NCBI GenBank assembly: GCA_030446945.1
Contig: JAUJMI010000269.1
Coordinates: forward strand, 1-5,536
From: Longimicrobium sp.
Lineage (GTDB): Bacteria > Gemmatimonadota > Gemmatimonadetes > Longimicrobiales > Longimicrobiaceae
DNA length: 5,536 nucleotides
Direction: 5' to 3'
Positions 1 through 4,821 of the stretch are shown here, piece after piece. The notes under the pieces are model-generated. The model was not told the origin of the DNA. It saw nothing but the letters and a program-made list of their open reading frames with translations, and did not search any database. The position numbers and the translations under genes are program-made. How positions within the stretch are numbered: position 1 is the first letter of the stretch; every line of letters starts with the position of its first letter.

Positions 1-33
1 CTGTGACTTGCAGGTCCCTCCCTGTTCTCCGGT

Positions 34-555
34 GTGATGCTTTTTTCTGTTGTTGTGGCGAGTGTCGCGCGGCTGCAACAGGTGCCGTCGCGAAGGGTGA
101 CGCAGGTGCGCCCGGCACGAAGGCTGACATGGTGTGAGGGTGATGCGGGACCCGCGGGGGCTCCAGGCCCCGTCCGACCCGTCGGGCCGCAAGGCGTTAC
201 TGGTCCTGCCGGACCGCAGGGAGAGGTAGGCGCCGCGGGCTCCAAGGGTGAGACTGGCGCTACTGGCGGTCAGCGCTCGCGGGGCGCCGCGGGCGTGGAC
301 GGCAAGGACGGAGTGGTGGGGCCCGCCGGCCCTGCCGGCAAGGACGGAGCGCCGGGCGCCGCGGGCGCGGACGGCAAGGACGGAGCGCCGGGCGCCGCGG
401 GTGCCCTGGGCGTGGACGGCAAGGGTCCCAGGTGCACGGATCACACCTGTTGCGCCAGCGCCACACCTGGTGCGTCAGGAGTGCCGTACGCGTGCCCGGC
501 TGCTGCTTCGGAGCAACGGTCTCGCGCCCGCGCGACGGGTGTGATAACGTGTTAA
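34..555 (+). pseudogene. Collagen-like (Gly-X-Y) repeat protein, probably decayed
   Basis: The open frame from GTG 34 (or ATG 37) to TAA 553-555 encodes 173 aa. From base 139 to about 426 nearly every third residue is Gly (GDA GPA GAP, then GPQ GVT GPA), with only two Gly-to-Arg interruptions (RPV, RSR); this is the bacterial collagen-like pattern that forms triple helices in surface proteins. Three signs point to decay. A Gly-X-Y stretch (GDAGAPGTK) lies upstream in another frame at about 96-122 and ends at TGA 135-137, so a 1-base shift separates the two parts. The N-terminus has only a short hydrophobic run (MLFSVVVASVA), and a Cys follows in the other frame, as in a broken lipoprotein signal. 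After 426 the repeat ends abruptly in a Cys/Arg-rich tail that resembles no collagen-like C-terminal domain. It could instead be an expressed 173-aa protein. The repeat identity is secure; the pseudogene status is inferred. Confidence 0.6.
301..408 (+). repeat. Three 36-bp tandem units in the collagen-like region
   Basis: Units at 301-336, 337-372 and 373-408 each begin GGCAAGGACGGAG and encode 12-residue blocks of the form GKDGxxGxAGxx. The second and third units are almost identical (29 of the first 30 bases match), and the first is more diverged in its middle. The unit length is a multiple of nine bases, so copy-number change would keep both the reading frame and the Gly-X-Y register. This is the usual way collagen-like genes lengthen and shorten. 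Confidence 0.75.
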
Positions 556-695
556 GTCGCGAAAGGAAGCGACACTCAGGCATGTACGCCTCACCTGCAG
601 CGCGCCCGCGTCGCTTCTCGTGTTGACGGCTCCGGCGGCGGAGGCGAGCTTTCCACGCATCCTCTTTACGGCAACTTCCGGCGGCGAGCCGCATC

Positions 696-1415
696 ATGCA
701 AGACGAGCTCATCCGGCAGATCGAGGAAGCGACGGACGACGCCTACCAGGTCGTGGGCCAGCTCGGCACGGGCGAGGCTCGCCCCGGTTTCCTCGCGCGT
801 GAGCGCGAGACGGGCACTCTGGCCGCCTTCTCGCTGATCGGCGACGAGCTGCGCATCCTCTCCCGCCTCGACACCGCCGTCCCCACCGACGGAAGCAGCT
901 GCGCCACCTGCCGCGCCCCGCTCGCCGCCTGGACGGACGCCTGCCCCTCGTGCGGCGCCCGCATCGTTGGCGACGAGTTCCCCGACACCCCCGAAGCCCG
1001 CGACGTGCTCCTCGCCGAGGTACGTACCGCCAGCCGAGGCGAGTACGACGTCCTCGGCGCGATGGACGGCGCCGCCGGCACCGTCTACTTTGCACGCGAG
1101 TTGGAGGGCGGCCGCCTCGTCGCCCTGGCTCTCCTGGCCGAGGACGAGGAGGATGACGCCTGCTCCCTGACCGCCACCTGGCTGGCCCCCTCCGCCTCGG
1201 CCCCGCGCCCCGCCCACACCCCTGCGGGGCCGGCCGCCGTCTCTCCCGCCCCTTCCCTTCCGCTCCCCGACCCCGCACCGCGTCCCAACTGGCTCAAGCG
1301 TCTCCTCGGCCTCGCCGGGCTCGTCGCCATCCTCCTGATCGTCCTCGCCTACGTGTATAACGCCCCCCGGCTCTCCCCCGCCGCCACCTTCCCGCCCCCC
1401 GCCGCCGCGCGGTAA
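696..1415 (+). CDS. Tail-anchored zinc-ribbon protein with two degenerate kinase N-lobe motifs
   Basis: This 239-aa protein matches no named family that I recognise. Residues 16-54 (AYQVVGQLGTG, then FLARERETGTLAAFSLI) and 116-150 (EYDVLGAMDGAAGTVYFARE, then GGRLVALALL) both resemble the glycine-loop and first strands of Hanks-type Ser/Thr kinases. The ATP-binding lysine position of VALK is Ser in the first copy and Ala in the second, and there is no catalytic lobe, so kinase activity is unlikely. Between the copies lies a zinc ribbon with C69, C72, C83 and C86 (CxxC-x10-CxxC). A Pro/Ala linker (about 164-197) leads to one membrane helix at about 203-221, preceded by Lys/Arg (NWLKR), and a short Pro/Ala tail. 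The N-terminal bulk should therefore face the cytoplasm. ATG 696 has only a weak GGCG-type ribosome site. The next gene, 313 bases on, is tssF, so a regulatory or scaffold role near the T6SS is possible but unproven. High third-position GC supports coding. Confidence 0.8.
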   Translation: MQDELIRQIEEATDDAYQVVGQLGTGEARPGFLARERETGTLAAFSLIGDELRILSRLDTAVPTDGSSCATCRAPLAAWTDACPSCGARIVGDEFPDTPEARDVLLAEVRTASRGEYDVLGAMDGAAGTVYFARELEGGRLVALALLAEDEEDDACSLTATWLAPSASAPRPAHTPAGPAAVSPAPSLPLPDPAPRPNWLKRLLGLAGLVAILLIVLAYVYNAPRLSPAATFPPPAAAR

Positions 1416-1443
1416 CCGGCCTCCCACCCGGATCCATCCCCCG

Positions 1444-1466
1444 AGTCCGCGCAGGCGGACTTTGTG
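1444..1466 (+). terminator. Possible intrinsic terminator after the zinc-ribbon gene
   Basis: AGTCCGC (1444-1450) and GCGGACT (1455-1461) form a perfect 7-bp stem with a GCAG loop, 28 bases after the stop codon at 1413-1415. The following TTTGTG is a poor U-tract. The hairpin may instead belong to the palindromic repeat mosaic that continues to its right. Confidence 0.4.
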
Positions 1467-1478
1467 CCTTCTGATGCC

Positions 1479-1492
1479 GCGAGTTCACTCGC
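1479..1492. repeat. Small palindrome GCGAGT-TC-ACTCGC
   Basis: A perfect 6-bp inverted repeat with a 2-base centre, 17 bases after the preceding hairpin. The two hairpins in tandem look like one unit of a dispersed intergenic repeat. No protein-binding role can be read from the sequence. Confidence 0.5.
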
Positions 1493-1507
1493 CCCGGCCA
1501 GCAGGGA

Positions 1508-1625
1508 TCGAGGCAGGGCAGCGGCGGCATACACGCAGGTCTGCCCCTACAGGATCGGTGCGTGGGGCGGCAGTCGAGGCAGGGCGAGGGCGGGCGCGAT
1601 GAATCGCGCCCCTACAGATCCGTGC
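1508..1625. repeat. Imperfect direct repeat (two copies) with embedded palindromes
   Basis: Copy A covers 1508-1561 and copy B 1574-1625. Both begin TCGAGGCAGGGC (1508-1519, 1574-1585), share GCCCCTACAG (1543-1552, 1608-1617) and end ATCSGTGC, where S is G in A and C in B. The centre of each is a different palindrome: GCAG-GT-CTGC at 1535-1544 in A, and a perfect 9-bp stem GGGCGCGAT-GA-ATCGCGCCC at 1592-1611 in B. On the minus strand each reads TGTAGGGGC followed by the palindrome. From memory, that is a widespread kind of dispersed intergenic repeat in several GC-rich phyla. The stretch 1416-1728 holds these repeats and no convincing gene. Confidence 0.65.
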
Positions 1626-1650
1626 AACCGGCAGGCGAGTGTAAGAGCCG

Positions 1651-1697
1651 GGGGTGAGGGCCCCTCCACCCCATCCGGGGTATCTCCTCCTGTACCC
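1651..1697. repeat. GC-rich inverted repeats just upstream of tssF
   Basis: GGGGTGAGGG (1651-1660) can pair with CCCTCCACCCC (1662-1672) with one bulged C, although the apical loop would need a few bases unpaired. ACCCC-atcc-GGGGT (1668-1681) and GGGTA (1678-1682) with TACCC (1693-1697) are alternative overlapping pairings. Mutually exclusive hairpins before a start codon could affect translation, but repeat-derived sequence is equally likely. Confidence 0.35.
1673..1686 (+). promoter_or_regulatory. 14-base sequence shared with the tssK upstream region (copy 1)
   Basis: ATCCGGGGTATCTC lies 42 bases before the tssF ATG and recurs exactly at 4739-4752, before tssK, in the same orientation. It could be a common regulatory site for two baseplate transcripts. 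It could also be a fragment of a dispersed repeat, since both copies sit beside inverted repeats. The identity is seen directly; the function is inferred. Confidence 0.35.
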
Positions 1698-1728
1698 TAG
1701 TCTCCACCCGCCCCGGCCCAGCCGACCG

Positions 1729-3450
1729 ATGGACACGCCCGCCAGAGTGCTCGGCCAGACCGTGCGCACCGCATCCGAGATCAACAGCGAGCTGCGCCGC
1801 GAATTCGACCGGGCGCTGTACGCCCACCACGGCACCCAGTCGCGCCCCGATCCCGTCCTCGCTACGCTCTTCCACACGCTCTCGGTGCAGATCGCGCGCG
1901 TGTACGACGAGGCGGAGAGCGTCTTCCCCGCCACCGTGCTGGACGACCTGGTGGGGGTTCTGGGGATGCCGCCGCGCCTCGCCCACCCCGCCCAGACCGT
2001 CGTCCACTTCACGCGCATCGACCAGCGCGAGCGGATCACGCCCGAGACGGAGCTGTTCGGCGCCACGCGCACCGGCGAGCAGGTCGGCTTCGCGCCGGAC
2101 GAGTCGATCGAGATCGCGCCCACGCAGCTCGTATTCGCGGCGGTGTTCGAGGACGGGCGCCTCCACGCCGTCCCCGGCGCGCGCGTGGCCGGCGGCCCGC
2201 CCGTCCCGCCGGGCAGCACCTCGCTCGCCTGCTGGAAGAGCCCGCCCGCGCTCTACCTCGCCCTGCGCGCCGATGCGCAGCACCTGGGCGGCATGGGGCT
2301 CTACGTCGACACCTCCGCCGACAACCCCGCCGTCGCCGCGGCGCTGGCGCGCAGCCCGTGGCAGCTCCTGGACCGCGCGGGGTGCGTGTGGGAGGAGGGT
2401 ATGCTGCGCGGCCGCACCGGACGCGGCGGCGTGCAGCGCCTGTCGTGGCTCGACGATCCCGCGCCCGACCACGCCCCGGACGCTTCCCTGTCACGTGTGC
2501 TGCGCCTGGACGACGGCGTGTATGGCGGCCAGCTCTGGATCTTCCCCCACGTGCCGCCGGAGCGCCGCGCGCTCTGCACCCTGCCCCCCGGGATGGAGGA
2601 CGCCGCGCGCAGACTCCTCCCGGAGGGCCACGCCGGCGCCCTCGACGAGCCGCTGGCGTGGGTGCGCGTTCCCCTGCCGGCAGGCGTCGATGGCGTGGCG
2701 GACGCGGTGCAGCGCGTGGTCGTCAACTGCGTCACCGCCTCCAACGTGGAGGTGTGGAACGAGCAGGTCCTCTTCGACCGCGCCGGTCACGTGGTCACGC
2801 TCGCCCCCGAGGGCCATGCCGGCCGCCACGTCATGGGCATCCTCAGCGTCATCGGCGAGGCGGCTACGCCGTACGCCGAGGAGTCCGAGGTAACGGCGCC
2901 GCTCACGCACGGACGCTACCGCTACCGCGCGGGCGAGCTGGAGTTCAGGCCGGCGCGCGGGCCCACCGGCCGCATGGACGGCTACGCGATGGCGCGCCTC
3001 CTCTTCTGCGACGCGGACCGCGCCAACGGGATGGAGGGGGGCGACCTGCGCCGCATCGCCTCCTCGCTTTCCAACGCGACCGCGCAGGTCACCAACCTGA
3101 CGGTCACACGCGGCGGATGCGCGCCGCCCCCGTTCGCGCCCGCCCGCACCCGCTTCGCCGAGCTCCTGCGCACCCGCGAGCGCGTGGTGACCGCGGCCGA
3201 CATCGACGTGGCGACACGCGCCTTCGAGCCGCGCGTGCGCTCCGTGCAGGTAGAGGGCGGCTCCGAGCTCCACGACGGCGCCCTCCGCCGCGTGGAGGTC
3301 GTCACCGCCTTCGTGGACCCCGCCGAATTCGCGGATCCCCAGGCCGAGGTGATCCGCCTGCGCGGACAGCTCCAGCGCCACCTGCAGGAGCGCGCCATCC
3401 TGGGCCAGCAGGTGCGCGTGGCCGTCGAGTTCGGCTGGGGCGACGGATGA
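1729..3450 (+). CDS. tssF: T6SS baseplate subunit TssF (VasA/ImpG family)
   Basis: TssF pairs with TssG in the baseplate wedge around the VgrG spike of the contractile T6SS machine in the cytoplasm. The 573-aa length fits the family (about 600). The N-terminus (about residues 14-80) has the expected helical pattern: ELRREFDRAL, then a DP and an aromatic helix, then FPATVLDDLVGVLGMPPRLAHPA, which matches the family's F-P-x-lt-LL-xx-L-x-P-x-y-x-x-P pattern. Near the C-terminus, RTRERVVTAADIDVATRAF (from about residue 481) leads into a beta-rich end and a final helix. This resembles the gp6/baseplate-J-like end of divergent TssF proteins, including Bacteroidetes ones. ATG 1729 is preferred because family similarity begins just after it. 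An in-frame GTG at 1654 would add 25 Pro-rich residues encoded by repeat-like sequence. No clear Shine-Dalgarno precedes 1729. The stop overlaps the tssG start (ATGA), which indicates translational coupling. TssF identity is strong; the subtype is uncertain. Confidence 0.85.
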   Translation: MDTPARVLGQTVRTASEINSELRREFDRALYAHHGTQSRPDPVLATLFHTLSVQIARVYDEAESVFPATVLDDLVGVLGMPPRLAHPAQTVVHFTRIDQRERITPETELFGATRTGEQVGFAPDESIEIAPTQLVFAAVFEDGRLHAVPGARVAGGPPVPPGSTSLACWKSPPALYLALRADAQHLGGMGLYVDTSADNPAVAAALARSPWQLLDRAGCVWEEGMLRGRTGRGGVQRLSWLDDPAPDHAPDASLSRVLRLDDGVYGGQLWIFPHVPPERRALCTLPPGMEDAARRLLPEGHAGALDEPLAWVRVPLPAGVDGVADAVQRVVVNCVTASNVEVWNEQVLFDRAGHVVTLAPEGHAGRHVMGILSVIGEAATPYAEESEVTAPLTHGRYRYRAGELEFRPARGPTGRMDGYAMARLLFCDADRANGMEGGDLRRIASSLSNATAQVTNLTVTRGGCAPPPFAPARTRFAELLRTRERVVTAADIDVATRAFEPRVRSVQVEGGSELHDGALRRVEVVTAFVDPAEFADPQAEVIRLRGQLQRHLQERAILGQQVRVAVEFGWGDG

Positions 3451-4337
3451 GCGTGATGCCCGACCTGTGCCGCCCCCGCCGCGGCATCCGGCAGCGGGTG
3501 GATGCCGCCGTCGCCTCGCTTCTTCACCTGGGCGTGGATGCCGGGCGGATCGTGGTGGAGAGCGCCGGTCCCGGGTGGGCGGCGGGAGTGGTGGCGCGGC
3601 AGGACCCCGCGCCCGGCACTCCCATCACCGGGCGCACGCGCGTGGTGCTGGCGGTGGGCGGGGCGGGGGCGCTGGACACCCTCCCCTTTCCCCTGCGCGA
3701 CGCCCACGACGACGAGCTGCGCACCGACCGCCTCCTCGCCCTCGCGGACAACCCGGTCCTCAAGCTGGGGATCTTCATCCGTCGCGCGGGCGGCTTCCTC
3801 GCGCTGCGCCGCGACGATTCCGTGGCCGCGCTGCGCTGGATCGAGGAGATCTTCGGCCTCTCCGCCGCGCCCTGGCCGCGCGCCCTCTGGTTCTCCGTCG
3901 CGCGCCTCCTCCCCACGCTGCACCGCGTCGCCGGCCGCCCCGAGGCCGTCCCCCTCGCCCTCGCCCTCGTCTTCGACCTCCCCGTCGCGGAGGTCCGGAT
4001 CGTCAGCGCTCCAACGCAGCGTAGCACCGGAGCAGTGACTCGCCTCGGCGGTGAGAACGCCCGTCTGGGCGTGGACACGGTTCTCGACGGCCCCGCGCCG
4101 GACGACCCCGCCCTCCAGGTGCACATCGGCCCTATCCCGCTGTCCGCCTACCTGGAGCACACCAAGCCCGCGCGCCGCGCGCAGCGGGACGCGCTGTACC
4201 GCCTCGTCCTCCCCACGCACCTCTCCCGCGTGGAAGAGCGCTGGACTGTGGGTGATCCCCGCACCGGCTCACGCCTCGGCGAGGGCCACGAACCCCCCGT
4301 CCTCGGCGTCAACTGCTATCTCGCCTCGACTTCCTGA
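3447..4337 (+). CDS. tssG: T6SS baseplate subunit TssG (ImpH family) with N-terminal PASTA-like segment
   Basis: The start ATG overlaps the tssF stop by four bases, and the 296-aa product follows in the usual tssF-tssG order. Residues about 90-292 look TssG-like: a helical part (PVLKLGIFIRRAGGFLAL and WIEEIFGL), ALVFDLPVAEVRI (about 173-185, equivalent to the family's yF-xvpv segment), RLGGENARLGVDTVLDG (199-215, the LG-x-x-x-x-LG motif), HIGPIPLSAYLEH (226-238, the f-x-l-GPl motif) and a closing LGVNCYL, where proteobacterial TssG ends LGWtsWL. In the wedge one TssG joins two TssF. Residues about 14-71 are unusual. They end GVVARQDPAPGTPITGRTR and then VVLAV, which is the second half of a PASTA domain (G-x-V-x-x-QdPapGt-x-V-x-l-x-V). 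PASTA domains elsewhere bind peptidoglycan or act as spacers. The normal TssG N-terminus seems shortened or replaced. A second ATG at 3456 is possible and would leave the PASTA part intact. TssG rests partly on synteny; the PASTA half-motif is clear. Confidence 0.75.
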   Translation: MSVMPDLCRPRRGIRQRVDAAVASLLHLGVDAGRIVVESAGPGWAAGVVARQDPAPGTPITGRTRVVLAVGGAGALDTLPFPLRDAHDDELRTDRLLALADNPVLKLGIFIRRAGGFLALRRDDSVAALRWIEEIFGLSAAPWPRALWFSVARLLPTLHRVAGRPEAVPLALALVFDLPVAEVRIVSAPTQRSTGAVTRLGGENARLGVDTVLDGPAPDDPALQVHIGPIPLSAYLEHTKPARRAQRDALYRLVLPTHLSRVEERWTVGDPRTGSRLGEGHEPPVLGVNCYLASTS

Positions 4338-4713
4338 ACGGAGCGCCTCCCGGTACCTGCCTTACTCGGATCTTTGACGTGAAGGAAACGACCTCCGCCA
4401 CGCATTGCGATCCAGCCAATGTTCGATCCGATGTGCCTGGCGGATGGCGTGAGCGGAATGCCTCCTACCCATGCTGACCTCGAACGGAGCTTCGGCGGTG
4501 GGGCGCACCCTCGGCCCCTGAGTACTTGGGCCCGAACATGGGATAGGGCGGTGCACAACCCAGAGCCCGTCTCCTTCACTCCGCGCCATCCGCCCGCGAA
4601 GGTCAACGTGCGGTGCAGCGCTCCGTTTAGGAAGTGGATTGGGTTCACCGCAGGCGCTCAGCACTTGGCACTCCGTTCCGAGCGCAACCCACCAGCCACC
4701 GCACGCACCGGTT

Positions 4714-4748
4714 TACCCCGGAAGCGGCCGACCCGCGGATCCGGGGTA
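4714..4748. promoter_or_regulatory. Perfect 8-bp stem-loop upstream of tssK
   Basis: TACCCCGG (4714-4721) and CCGGGGTA (4741-4748) are exact inverted repeats separated by 19 bases, which include the palindrome CGGATCCG (4736-4743). The right arm is part of the 14-mer also found before tssF. No U-run follows, so a terminator is unlikely. An operator, leader hairpin or repeat element is possible. Confidence 0.4.
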
Positions 4749-4752
4749 TCTC
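4739..4752 (+). promoter_or_regulatory. 14-base sequence shared with the tssF upstream region (copy 2)
   Basis: ATCCGGGGTATCTC, identical to 1673-1686, ends 69 bases before the tssK GTG. Flanking bases differ between the copies, so the identity is confined to these 14 bases. Its distance from the start codon differs from copy 1 (42 bases), which argues mildly against a fixed promoter element. Confidence 0.35.
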
Positions 4753-4807
4753 GTTTCATGGGGCGCTCGCATCCGGGTCCCGACTGGACGACAACCGCGA
4801 TCTCGGC

Positions 4808-4814
4808 GAGGGAG
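4808..4814 (+). promoter_or_regulatory. Ribosome binding site of tssK
   Basis: GAGGGAG lies 7 bases before GTG 4822. It is the best Shine-Dalgarno-like sequence before any gene in the window and decides the GTG start, because the next in-frame ATG (4861) lies inside the conserved W-x-x-GM motif. Confidence 0.7.
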
Positions 4815-4821
4815 TTTGAGC

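Larger units (their letters stand above)
4338..4821. other. 484-bp spacer between tssG and tssK without a convincing gene
   Basis: This stretch is visibly less GC-biased than the flanking genes and lacks their codon rhythm. Short open frames exist on both strands, the longest on the minus strand from 4648 leftward into the tssG 3' end, but they lack plausible ribosome sites, recognisable motifs and third-position GC bias. It holds a stem-loop (4714-4748), one copy of a 14-mer shared with the tssF upstream region (4739-4752) and the tssK ribosome site. It could be a promoter-bearing leader, a dispersed repeat or the remnant of a lost gene. Confidence 0.6.

Noticed and set aside
556..573. GTCGC/GCGAC hairpin after the collagen-like frame as a terminator
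   Set aside because: The stem is only 5 bp with an 8-base purine loop and no U-tract follows.
623..628. TTGACG as a -35 box for the zinc-ribbon gene
   Set aside because: No acceptable -10 hexamer lies 16-18 bases downstream. A lone hexamer is not evidence of a promoter.
666..1427. 253-aa minus-strand open frame opposite the zinc-ribbon gene
   Set aside because: It is a Gly-rich low-complexity mirror of a plus-strand gene that has a clear zinc ribbon and membrane helix.
1508..1625. CRISPR array
   Set aside because: There are only two imperfect copies and the variable palindromic cores lie inside the units. There are no regular spacers and no cas genes.
1612..2472. 286-aa minus-strand open frame opposite tssF
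   Set aside because: It is an antisense shadow of a very GC-rich gene with low-complexity Arg/Gly/Ala content and no motif. The plus strand has clear TssF similarity.
2358..3446. In-frame upstream extension of tssG for 363 codons inside tssF
   Set aside because: The extension is Arg/Pro/Gly-rich out-of-frame translation of tssF. The ATGA overlap at 3447 is the natural start.
2982..4220. 412-aa minus-strand open frame across the tssF-tssG junction
   Set aside because: It is made possible by scarce stop codons in GC-rich DNA. It spans two overlapping plus-strand genes with recognisable motifs and has none of its own.
4316..4648. 110-aa minus-strand open frame in the tssG-tssK gap
   Set aside because: It has no recognisable domain, ribosome site or codon bias and its 3' end overlaps tssG convergently. 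A dispersed repeat or gene relic remains possible, but not a supported gene.
4665..4680. Sigma-54-like promoter (TTGGCAC) upstream of tssK
   Set aside because: The -24 half looks good but the required -12 GC element does not follow at the correct spacing.
4634..4819. 61-aa plus-strand open frame ending just before tssK
   Set aside because: The composition is random-like, there is no motif, and it runs through the stem-loop and the shared 14-mer. It is probably spurious.
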